A DNA stretch of 64,000 nt from Physcomitrium patens (Eukaryota; Streptophyta; Bryopsida; Funariales; Funariaceae). The position numbers and the translations under genes are program-made. Location: assembly GCF_000002425.4 (NCBI RefSeq), contig NC_037262.1, positions 5,555,123 to 5,619,122 of the forward strand, given 5' to 3'. Positions 40,992 to 51,261 of this stretch are shown piece after piece (position 1 is the stretch's first letter; every line of letters begins with the position of its first letter). Under the pieces are notes generated by a model that was given only the letters and a program-made list of their open reading frames with translations, did not search any database and was not told the DNA's origin.

Positions 40992-41519
40992 TGTAAAGGA
41001 CATGATTTTTAAAGAAAGAAATCCTTAACATACTCTTGTATCATTGAAAAGAATTAGAAAGTCACTCAAAAATGATATAATATTGAACAAGAATGGCTAT
41101 TACCAAAAACAAGAAGACTAGAAAGTCTTGAAATAAGACTAAGGAATAGAAAGCCGTTGACAAGAGTGAAAAAGGCCTCACTCTTGCCTCTATATATACT
41201 CTTAACTAGAAGCTACTTGGTGATGCCTTGTAAGACTTCTAAAACATGTTGATTTTATAAGACACATATGTTAACTTATAAGGCAAGTTTTTTATGACTG
41301 TGCCACATAGTTAGCTTATTTCAAAAGCTATTAATACATGATTAACTTATTGACCAAGTTTCTAAACTACTAATCAACTATAAATACATGTAAAGTCAAA
41401 GAAGCATCTATAAAGCTTTTAGGAAGTTTTCATGGAAAAATATTGAAATAAATTTATTTTTAAATACTTTTATTTAATCATATTAGTAAATATTAGAATA
41501 AATATGTATGTCTGTTACA
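40992..41519 (-). repeat. 3' LTR of the old element
   Basis: On the plus strand it starts TGTAAAGGACATG and ends ATGTCTGTTACA. These match the reversed ends of the younger LTR (TGTCAAGGACAAG and ATGTCTATGACA). The copy is diverged and about 528 bp. The hairpin seen in the younger LTR is partly kept at 41161-41186. Confidence 0.75.
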
Positions 41520-42889
41520 CTATCCCTTCTTTTAGGGATGAGTTCTACAAGGAGCGGTCTTCATATGTTGAAGAAATCCAAAATGCGACAAATTGTGTTT
41601 GCTACATACTGTGATTTTTGTTCTCTTTAAAAATAATTCATAGGTCATCTCAGCCATCAATAGTGTCCTATTCCAAGGTGGAAAGACCACCCTATTATTT
41701 GATGCTTGTTGAGGCCTTTGTAACTCCTTTCAAATAAAATATTTGGAATAACATTAGGAGTTGTTTCAACCTCTAATAAAATCACCAAACATTAGAAGTT
41801 TCTTCTAAGGTTGTGATACAAAATACATTGTATCTAACCATCTATTTAAAGAAGAACATGTTGTTCTTGAAGATCATCTCAATTACATCGTCTTGAAAGT
41901 TATGACAATTGCAATGTTTTGTCTAGTAAATTAGTAAGTGAAAGCTCTTGAATTCAATTTGTTGGTTGTTGATTCTCCATCTCTTTAGTGTCACAAAAGT
42001 ATCAAACAAGAATAGAAGGTAGAATGTTATCTTCCTTGGATCTTATTTCTTATATAGCAAAGATTTTTTATTCTTTATCTTGATTTTGATAGATGTTATC
42101 GATGAAAAATTTTAACTTTTTTTTATTGCATTTGCAAGATTCTTTGTTAGTTGTCATGTATGTTTACTAATATCATATCTGTGCTCATGAACAAGATATT
42201 CTAATCTATTTTGATGCCGCCTTAAATCTAAGACTTCTTCCATTTCAAATTCTTGATTATTATCCACTTCTGTAGAAGGAGGTCACATTTATCTTCTTTT
42301 TGAGATATTCATTATCTTATATGGCTCAAGAAGAAATATATAGAATATGAGATGGATCTTTATAGACTCCAATAGATGTAATCAATAAGCAATAAGATTG
42401 ACTTATTCTCTAATAAGATAATGTCTAAGCCTATGATAGTTTAACTTGTCATAAGTGTGAAGTCTTGATATTGTGACAAAATAGCCATACCTTCTCACTC
42501 ACATTGAATTGTGGTTATTCTTTGGAATAGACATCCACATTAATTTTTTGACGTTCTTAAATTTTCTTTAATTATACCTTCATTATTGTATGTAGCTTTA
42601 ATAAATGATTTGTAAATTCTTTTGCTACAGGATTATTAACTTTTGAAAAGTTAAAAGTATCAAATCATGGATGATAACCATAATTGGCAAAAAAAAGTAT
42701 TTGTTGAGTAGAAAAATTTACCAAATTATTGTATGTAAATTGTGCTAATGGAAAAAGAGTTGTTCAATCATCTTAATGATAATTAATAGTAATTCTCAAA
42801 TATTGCTTAGGAACTTGATTCATTCATTCCGTTTACTCATCAGTTTGAAGATGGAAAGTTGAATAGTGTTTTATATTCATCTTTAGAAT

Positions 42890-43200
42890 CTAAAAAAAGA
42901 TTCTTAAAAAACTTGATATAAATTGGATTTTCCTATCTAATGTAATATCTTTGGACAATCCATGATAGCAATAGATATTGTCAAAACAAAGCTTTGCCAT
43001 TTCTTCACTTGTAATTGATTTTGTACATGGTACAAAATATATCATTTTAATACAACAATCAACTATCGTGAATATAGAATCATATAAAGTTGAGATTGAA
43101 AGATCCATAATAAAATCTATAGAAACAAAACACTATGATTGTTTCAGAATGGATAATGGATGAAGAAGTTTATAAGATCAATGACAAGGAATTTTGGATC
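42890..43200 (-). pseudogene. Integrase remnant of the old element
   Basis: The minus-strand translation at 43108-42890 (YDSIF, FVPCTKSITSEEMAKL, NIYCYHGLSKDI) parallels the integrase core of the younger copy at 48050-48230 with many substitutions. It is non-functional. Confidence 0.85.
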
Positions 43201-43768
43201 TTGAACAAATATCACATGATTATACAAAGTCTTTAATTACCTTTTATATTTGAAGCTACTAAAAATCTCTAGATATTAGCTCCAAAGTCTTATTGTATCC
43301 AAAATATTTGGCTATTAGAAAGTCATGACAAGCTTGAAGAATATGTAATCATGCTTTGTCTTCTGGAATGTATAATTGTCCCTTAAAGTAGAACAGATTA
43401 GTGTTGAAGTCAAACTTAAAAGTATCAAGATTTCAAAGAATTATTCTTAATATCATAAACAAAAGAATTAAAAGACATACTTGATTGAATTTCTTTGACA
43501 AAAGTTAAATCAATAATCAATGTTGATTATATTGCTTCAAGATGAAAATACTCTAACTTTAAGAAAATCACTATTTTTTGATCAAAATTTACATCTCTTT
43601 CTTTAGATGCAAGGTAAAAATATCTAAAAATGTCATCTAATAATCCTTATTATTTTTTGGATCTATAAGTGATCTTGAAATAAAAACTTAATAAAGACAT
43701 ACTCCAACTAGTTTAGTGACAATTCAAAATACATGCCAATATGAAGTACTTGATGTTCTTCTGATCTA

Positions 43769-43773
43769 TATAC
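43769..43773. repeat. 5-bp target-site duplication, left copy (TATAC)
   Basis: Identical to 50185-50189 on the other side of the element. A 5-bp duplication is standard for Ty3/gypsy integrases. Confidence 0.9.
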
Positions 43774-44334
43774 TGTCATAGACATAATCATGTAAGCTAA
43801 TAATTACATATACAAATAAGTAGAAGTAAGTAAAAGTAGGTAAAAATAAGTTAATTCTATAGTATTTAATATGGAAGCTTCCTAGAAGCTTCATAGATAC
43901 TGCTTTGACTTCATAGGTGTCTTTAATTGACTTTTTGGATTAAAAACGTGGTCAACAAGTTGGCCATGTGTCACACATGTTGTTAGCTTGAAGATCAAGC
44001 TAACTATGTGGCCCACACGTAGAAAAACTTGCCTTGTAAATCAAGGCATGTGTCCTACAAAGTCAACACATATTGGAGGTTCTATAGAACATCGCCATGT
44101 AGCCCTTAGTTAGATAGTATATATAGAGACAAGAGTGAAGGCTTCTTCACTCTTGTTAACTCCTTTCTTGCTTCTAGTCTAGTTTCAAAGGTCTCTAGTT
44201 TTCTTGTCTTTTGGCAATAGCCATTCCAGTTTCTCTTTCAATATATATACTTGTTTATATATATTTTATTACCTCTCTTTGAGTGAAGGCTCACTTGTTT
44301 GAATTGTTTTTTCATCGAGTTCTTATCCTTGACA
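43774..44334 (+). repeat. 5' LTR of the younger element
   Basis: 561 bp, TGTCA...TGACA. A TATA-like TATATATA lies at 44119-44126. Three inverted repeats are visible: GTTAGCTTGA/TCAAGCTAAC around 44000, TGCCTTG/CAAGGCA around 44040, and an 11-bp perfect stem at 44130-44155 just after the TATA box. Confidence 0.95.
44130..44155 (+). promoter_or_regulatory. LTR hairpin next to the TATA box
   Basis: CAAGAGTGAAG and CTTCACTCTTG form a perfect 11-bp inverted repeat with a 4-nt loop, starting four bases after TATATATA. The same hairpin lies in the 3' LTR at 49980-50005. Depending on the start site it may be partly in the RNA 5' end or only in U3. Confidence 0.6.
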
Positions 44335-44353
44335 GATTGACAAGAGTACTCCT

Positions 44354-44366
44354 ATAATATCAGAGC
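44354..44366 (+). other. Candidate primer-binding site, initiator-Met tRNA type
   Basis: ATAATATCAGAGC resembles the plant consensus TGGTATCAGAGC with changes at its 5' end. It begins about 19 nt after the LTR, farther than usual, so the assignment is tentative. Confidence 0.45.
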
Positions 44367-44546
44367 TTTATCTAATCTTGATTGAGAGTGGATTACCCCT
44401 TTTTCTTGATAAGATATAAGCATATTAGAAGTTGCGGATTACCCTCTTTTAAACTGATATTGTCTTTAGTATTTTCTTTGTTCTCAAGTCCTCTCTTCTA
44501 TTTGTCTTAAGCAATATTAGACATCTTCTCTCTTCTAAGTGTTATC

Positions 44547-45490
44547 ATGGCAGAACTTCTTGAAATGAAGATCTTCTTCTCTTCTAAGAGTGCAATGGCA
44601 TAAATGCAAGAGCAATTGAGGGAATTAATGCTTGCGATGCATCAACTCAATTTACCACCACAAAGAGCAACAAGATTGGCAGGAAGTGAAGATATAGAAA
44701 TGATTGGAGTTGCTTCAACATCTGCACCAAACCATGTCCTTTTTCCTATGGTGGAACGCCCTTCAAATGTTAGAGAACCAAGAATTGTCCTACCCGAGAA
44801 GTTCGATGGCACCAGATCTAAGTTTCAAGGATTTATCAATCAAGTACAACTTGTGATTGAACTTCAATCCCAAAGCTATCTAACTCCAAGATCACAAGTT
44901 AGATTCATTGGTACGCTTCTTTCAGGTTCAGTACTATCATGGTTTTCATCTTTTCTTGAACGACAAGATCCAATATTAGATAATCTAGAGGCTTTTTTGG
45001 TAGAGTTTCGATCCATGTACGGAGAACATGATGCAATTCGTGTTGCAACTAATAAGATCCATATTTTACGATAAAGCAATCGATCAGTAATATTATATAC
45101 TTCATAATTTAGACAACTTGCAACTGATATCAAGTGGGATGATGCTGCACTTATTAGCCAATTTCTCTACGGATTACAATATGAGGTAAAAAAATTAATG
45201 TTCAACTTACCTGATCCTCAAACACTGAGTCAAGCAATTGACTTTGCTGTGAAGTGTGACAATCACCTTTTTAAATTTCGATCTGAGAACCGTACAAGTA
45301 GACCTCAACGTTACTATAATTCAATGGCAACACCAATACCTCTTCAACACATACATTCGAAAGTAGAGGATATGTAAATTGATGTAGTACGTTTCAAACC
45401 TCTTATTGAGCAAGAAAAGACTCGTTGTCGTCAAGAAGGATTATGTTTATATTGTGGAGAATCAAAGCACACTGCTCAACATTGTCCAAA
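44547..45490 (+). pseudogene. Gag remnant with CCHC zinc knuckle
   Basis: A frame starts at ATG 44547, meets an in-frame TAA at 44601, reopens at ATG 44604 and stops at 45072-45074. Gag-like sequence continues downstream (for example PDPQTLSQAIDFAVKCDNH near 45210), again with stops. A CX2CX4HX4C zinc knuckle (CLYCGESKHTAQHC) lies at about 45444-45486. Gag packages element RNA; this copy is broken. Confidence 0.85.
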
Positions 45491-45499
45491 GAAATGACG

Positions 45500-45847
45500 C
45501 AATCACAAAATGAAGAGTATGGCTATGAAAGAAGACAATATGTTGGAAAACAAGTTTGTCCAGCTACAATAGGGATCGTGTGGCTGGAACCTTGCACAAC
45601 ATCTAGTAAAGGTCCTATTCTCTCCTCAAAACCCTCTCTTTGTTTTACATTAAATATTATTTTAGGACCTAAACATTATAAAGTCTCTACCTTGTTAGAT
45701 TCAGGAGCCTTAGAGTGTTTTTTAGATGAAGAATTTACTAAAAGACATAGCATATCTTTAGTAAAGAAAACTAAACCTATTCATGTAGAAGTCATAGATG
45801 GTCGTCCATTGTCTTCTGGAGATATTCTCACAAAACCCTTCTTATAG
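45500..45847 (+). pseudogene. Retrotransposon aspartic protease remnant
   Basis: The frame contains LLDSGA at about 45692-45709, the active-site signature of retroelement proteases, followed by CFLDEEF. It ends at a stop at 45845-45847, after which the polyprotein continues in another frame. Confidence 0.8.
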
Positions 45848-45961
45848 AAGTAATAATCAATGGTCATAATAGTTTTGTAGTATTTAATATCATTAGATCT
45901 CCCTCTAATCCAATCATTTTAGGTTTATCGTGGTTAGAAAAATACAACCCTTCAAATAGAC

Positions 45962-47651
45962 TTGATTTCTCGAACTCTTACTTTCTCTAAAAGTATAACT
46001 AACAGTGTAGTTAATCAAGTAGAGAGTCATAAGTCCAATTCAATTAAACCCATATTTATAGGTGCAAAAGCTTTCTTGCATGCTACTATGAAAGAATCAT
46101 CATATATTATTTATGCTACACCCGTTTCTACTAGTGAAAAGACTTCAAGTGGCATTCCAAGCCAATATCAAGAATTTCAAGATGTATTTGAAAAAAAGAA
46201 TGTGGATACACTCTCAGAACATCGTCCCTATGATTGCTCAATTGACCTTCAAGAAGGAGCACAACCGCCATTCGGATCAATCTACAGTTTATTACAAAAT
46301 GAATTGGCTGAACTCAAGGAGTATATTGAAGAAAATCTAGCCAAGAATTTCATACGCCATTCTAAATCTCCGGTAGGAGCTCCAATTCTATTTGTGAAGA
46401 AAAAAGATGGATCATTATGGATGTGTGTTGATTATCGAGGACTCAACAAGATTACCATCAAGAACAGGTATCCACTATCTTTAATCTGGACTTCTTGATC
46501 AGCTGAATCAAGCTAAGATCTATACAAAAATAGATCTTCGGGGAGCATACAATCTAGTACGCATCAAAGAAGGAGATGAATAGAAGACTGCGTTTCGAAC
46601 TAGGTATGGACATTTTGAATACAACGTCATGCCTTTTGGACTTATAAATGCATCAACAGCTTTTCAACATCTAATGAATGATGTTTTTCGAGAGTTTTTG
46701 GACGATTTTGTAGTCTGTTATCTAGACGACATCTTGATCTATTCTAAGAATCCAGAAGAACATGAACTTCATGTTCATCGTGTGTTACAAAAATTAAGAG
46801 ATGCATGACTCTATGCTAAGATAGAAAAGTGTGTATTCCACACTATCCAAGTCGATTTCTTAGGTTACATCATTTCAAATGATGGACTTATGATGGATCC
46901 TAAGAAAGTTCAAACTATTATAGACTGGAAGTTTCCAAAAATGGTAAGAGATGTCCAATGTTTTTTGGGATTTGCCAACTACTATCAGATCTTCATTAAA
47001 GACTTGTCTCAAGTTGCAGCTCCACTTACACGTTTGACTTGTAAAGACAAACTCTAATGGAATCAAGAAGTGGAAGTTGCTTTTGAATCTTTGAAGACAT
47101 CATTTGAATCTGCACCAATCTTGTATCGTGTTGATTTTTCCAAAGCATTCTTTATGGAAACAAATGCATCAGACTTTGCTCTGGGTGCGGTTTTATCACA
47201 AATGGGAACAAATGACAAACTTCATCTAGTAGCCTTTCATTTAAGAAAATTCTCAGCAGTAGAAATCAATTATGAGATCCATGACAAAGAACTTCTTGCA
47301 ATTGTGGATTCATTTCAAGAATGACATCATTATCTAGAAGGCGCTTCTAGTCCAATCACCGTGTATACGGATCACAAGAACCTCGAATATTTTATGTCAG
47401 CACGCGTATTAAATCGTCGCCAAGCTCGTTGGAGCATGTCTTTATCAAGATTCGAGTTCATCATCACTAATCGGCCAAGAAAACAACAAGGTTTGTCTGA
47501 TGCTTTGTCTAGACGTTCTTATCTTGTACCAAAAGAAGGAGATGTAGCTTTTGAGCAACAAAGAACAGTTCTCTTGAAGCCACAGCAATTTCATCTTCGA
47601 GCAATAAAATCAACATTGACTGTTGATTTAACTTTTCTTAAGCAAGTCTAG
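45962..47651 (+). pseudogene. Reverse transcriptase and RNase H remnant
   Basis: The RT begins around 46250 ([20 protein letters not shown] near 46395-46455), changes frame near 46490, and carries the catalytic YLDD at 46719-46730 and FLGFANYY near 46965. RNase H follows from about 47130 (METNASDFALGAVLSQ) through [11 protein letters not shown] near 47360. Stops interrupt it at about 46580, 46806, 47055 and 47322. Confidence 0.9.
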
Positions 47652-47779
47652 TTAAGTATGTCTTCAGACCCTCTTGTTCATGATATCAAGAATAATTCTT
47701 CTAAATCTCATGATCGCTCTAAATTTGAATTCAAGAACAACCTACTCTATTTCAAAGGACGCCTATATGTTCTAGAAGG

Positions 47780-49064
47780 AGAAGTTTGTTTACGTGTTCT
47801 TCAAGCTTGTTAAGACTTCCCAGCAACATGACATTTTGGATATAATAAGACTTTGGAGCTGATATCTAGGGATTTTTGGTGGCCTCAAATGTGGAAGGTA
47901 GTTAAAGATTTTGAACAATCATGTGATGTTTGCTCAAGGTCGAAAACTCCTCGTCATCGACCTTTTGGACTTCTTCAGCCATTACCCATTCTAGAACAAC
48001 CATGGTCTTCTGTTTCTATGGACTTCATCACGGATCTTCCAATCTCAAGTTCTTATGACTCTATATTCGTGATAGTAGATCGTTTTATCAAGATGGCACA
48101 TTTTGTACCATGTACAAAATCTATCACAAGTGAAGAAATAGCTAAGCTCTTTCTTGACAATATCTATCGCTATCATGGATTACCCAAGGATATTATATCA
48201 GATATGGGAACTCAATTTGTATCAAGATTTTGGCGGACTCTTTTCGAGATTCTTAAAGTGGATATAAAACTATCTTCAGTATTCCATACTCAAACTAATG
48301 GACAAACGGAGCGTGTTAATCAAGTTTTCGAGCAATATTTAAGATGTACCATTAATTACCAATAAGATGATTGGACAACTCTTTTGCCATTGGCAGAGTT
48401 TGCTTACAATAACACGGTACATTCTTCTACAAAACAAACACCTTTCTTTGCTAATTATGGTTATCATCCACGACTTGATACTTTTGACTTTTCAAAAGTT
48501 GATAATCCTGCTGCGAAAGATTTGGCAATTCATTTATTAGAGCTACATGCATTGATGAAGGCGCAGTTAAAAGAGGCTCAAGAACAACAAAAGGTCAATG
48601 CGGATGTCTATCGAAAGGAACAACCATCATTCGTCTTGGGTAATAAGGTATGGCTACTTCGTCATAATATCAAGACCACTCGTCTTTGTAACAAGTTGGA
48701 CTATCGAAGGCTCGGACCATTTTCTATTTCTGCACAAATCAATCCAGTTGCATATCGTTTACATCTATCGAAGTCAATGAAAATCCATCTAGTATTCCAT
48801 GTATCTCTTCTTGAACCATACAAGACAGTGGACATACCAAGAAGACGACAAGCTCCACCTCCTCCTATAGAAGTGGACAATAATGAAGAGTTTGAAGTAG
48901 AAGAAGACTTAGATTCAAGGTGGTGCCGAAATAAATTAGAATATCTTGTCCATTGGCGAGGATATGGTATTAGTGAATGCACATGGGAGCCAATAAAGAA
49001 TCTTGCAAATGCAGCAAAGGCGGTGGAGGCTTTTCATCGACGACATCTATCAAAATCAAGATGA
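47780..49064 (+). pseudogene. Integrase with C-terminal chromodomain, interrupted
   Basis: The zinc-finger part (HFGYNKT, CDVCSRSK) precedes the catalytic core with the first Asp in MDFITDLP, the second in DIISDMGTQF and Glu in QTERVNQ. A TAA at 48363 interrupts the chain. The C-terminus (about 48890-49050) is a chromodomain with LEYLVHWRGYG and CTWEP, which in chromoviruses directs integration to methylated-histone heterochromatin. It is the best preserved part of the element. Confidence 0.93.
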
Positions 49065-49623
49065 AAACCTTCTTTATAAAAGAAACAACATCTAGGCAAG
49101 ATAACATTCTACTTTCAATTCTTGTTGATAGCTTCTTTGTAGTAGTGACGCTCAGGAGATGGAGAACCAATAACCAACGGATTCGACTCAAGAGCCTTCA
49201 TTTGTTGACCTGTCGGACGAGACATTACGATTGTCACAACCTTCAAGATGACGCAATCGAGATGAAGATCTTTAAGAACGACATGTTCTTCCTCGAATAG
49301 ATGGCGAGATACAACGCGTTTGGTATCACGATTTGGCAAGGGACTCCTGATGTTTGGTGATTGTGCTAGAGGTAGGAACAACTCTTGATGGTATTTCAAA
49401 TATTCTATTCGAAGGAAGTTACGAAGGCCTCAACAATGATCAAATAATTGGGTGGTCTTTCTTGCCCTGGTATGGGACACTACCGATGGTTGAGAGGCCC
49501 TATCAATCATCTTCGAAGAGAACAAAGATCAGAGTATGTGGCAAACACAATTCGTCACATCATAGATTTCCTCAACATATGATGATCGCTCCTCGTAGAA
49601 CTCGTCCCTAGAAGGAAGAGTAA
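49065..49623 (+). other. Non-coding 3' internal region and polypurine tract
   Basis: About 560 bp between the chromodomain stop and the 3' LTR. A purine run AGAAGGAAGAG just before 49621 is a plausible polypurine tract for plus-strand priming. Related sequence sits next to the 3' LTR of the old copy (from 41520), so this spacer is a family feature. Confidence 0.6.
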
Positions 49624-50184
49624 TGTCACGGACATAATCATGTAAGGTAGTAATTACATATACAAATAGGTAGAAGTAAGTAAAAGTAGGTAAAAGTAAG
49701 TTAATTCTATAGTATTTAATATGAAAGCTTCCTAGAAGCTTCATAGATACTGCTTTGACTTCATAGGTGTCTTTAATTGACTTTTTGGATTAAAAACGTG
49801 GTCAACAAGTTGGCCATGTGCCACACATGTTGTTAGCTTGAAGATCAAGCTAACTATGTAGCCCACACGTAGAAAAACTTGCCTTGTAAGTCAAGGCATG
49901 TGTCTTACAAAGTCAACACATATTGGAGGTCGTATAGAACGTCGCCACGTAGCCCTTAGTTAGATAGTATATATAGAGACAAGAGTGAAGGCTTCTTCAC
50001 TCTTGTCAACTCCTTTCTTGCTTCTAGTCTAGTTTCAAGGGTTTCTAGTTTTCTTGTCTTTTGGCAATAGCCATTCCAGTTTCTCTTTCAATATATATAG
50101 TTTTTTATATATATTTTGTTACCTCTCTTTGAGTGAAGGCTCACTTGTTTGAATTGTTTTTTCATCGAGTTCTTGTCCTTGACA
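49624..50184 (+). repeat. 3' LTR of the younger element
   Basis: 561 bp, same length as the 5' LTR, ending CCTTGACA. It keeps C or G at many positions where the 5' LTR has T or A (for example TCACGG against TCATAG near the start). The hairpin after the TATA box is at 49980-50005. Confidence 0.95.
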
Positions 50185-50189
50185 TATAC
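50185..50189. repeat. 5-bp target-site duplication, right copy (TATAC)
   Basis: Matches 43769-43773. With one copy removed, the flanks join into a continuous old-element RNase H frame. Confidence 0.9.
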
Positions 50190-51137
50190 TCAATAATTGG
50201 ACTAAAAGCGTCTTTTAGATAATGATGCCATTCTTGAAATGAATCCACAATTACAAAAAGCTCTTTATTGTAGATCTTGTAATTAATCTTAGCTATTAAA
50301 AATTTCTTGGAATAAAAAACTATTAGATGGAGCTTATCATATACCTCCATTTGTGATAAAACAACACTTGTGGCAAAGTCTAATGCATTTTTTCTCATGA
50401 AAAATATCTTAAAATAATTGACATAATACAAAATTGGTGCAAAAATAAATATTGTTTTCAAGGCTTCAAAAGTTGTTTCAACTTTTTTTCTCTAGTTAAG
50501 TTTGTCTTTACATGTTAGATATATAAGAAGAGCTGCAACTTGAAAAAAATTCTTGATGAAGATTTGATAATAATTGGCAAATTTCAAAAATATTGTATAT
50601 TTTTAATTATTTTTGGAACCTTCTAATTTTTGATATTCAAAACTTTTTTAAGATCCATGATTAATTCTTTATTGGAAATAATGTATCCTAAAAAATCAAC
50701 TTAAGTAGTATAAAATAAATACTTTTCCATCTTGGCATATAATCTTACAATTCTAAGTTTTTGTAATATACAACAAACATGAAGTTTATATTCTTGTATA
50801 TTCTTAGAATAAATTAGAATATCATTTTAATAACAAACAAAAAAATCATTAAGAAATTTATAAAAGATATCATTCATGAAATGTTTAAAAGTAATTGGTG
50901 CATTTGTGAGTTTGAAAGATATGACATTATATTTGAAATGTCCATTCTTATTTTAGAAAGTAGTCTTCTACTCATCCCCTTCTTTGATGTGGACCTAGTT
51001 GTATGCTCTTTGTAGATCTACTTTTGTATAGATCTTTGCTTCATTGAATTGGTCAAGAAGTCTTCAAATGAAAAAGAAGAGATACCTATTCTTAATAGTG
51101 ATCTTGTTAAATCTTTGATAATCTATATACATCCACA

Positions 51138-51168
<31 letters not shown>

Positions 51169-51261
51169 CACAAATAAGATAAAAGCTACTACTTGAAATT
51201 TTAAATGGCATGTGAAGTTCTTAGCCAAGTTCTTGTTGATATATTTATTTAGCGCAGCCAA
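50190..51261 (-). pseudogene. Reverse transcriptase and RNase H remnant of the old element
   Basis: Minus-strand fragments include [20 protein letters not shown] (about 51130-51070) and the RNase H piece KNALDFATSVVLSQ (about 50400-50355), both parallel to the younger copy. A run of about 30 T at 51140-51169 (A in the element's sense) sits where the younger copy has a short AAAAAAG stretch coding Lys-Lys. Confidence 0.85.

Larger units (their letters stand above)
43774..50184 (+). mobile_element. Younger full-length chromodomain Ty3/gypsy LTR retrotransposon, defective
   Basis: 6411 bp, bounded by two 561-bp LTRs with TGTCA...TGACA ends and flanked by the 5-bp duplication TATAC (43769-43773 and 50185-50189). 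The internal order gag, protease, reverse transcriptase, RNase H, integrase, chromodomain identifies a chromovirus. The LTRs differ at about twenty positions by eye (roughly 4%), mostly transitions. Frames are interrupted by stops and at least one frame change (near 46490), so this copy cannot make its own polyprotein. It is inserted in opposite orientation inside the RNase H region of the older copy. Confidence 0.95.

Noticed and set aside
49529..49744. Antisense frame (RDEFYEERSSYVEEI) near the 3' LTR, also present in the old copy near 41540
   Set aside because: Both copies inherit the same spacer, the frame stops within about 30 codons on the shared part, and no start or domain supports a gene.
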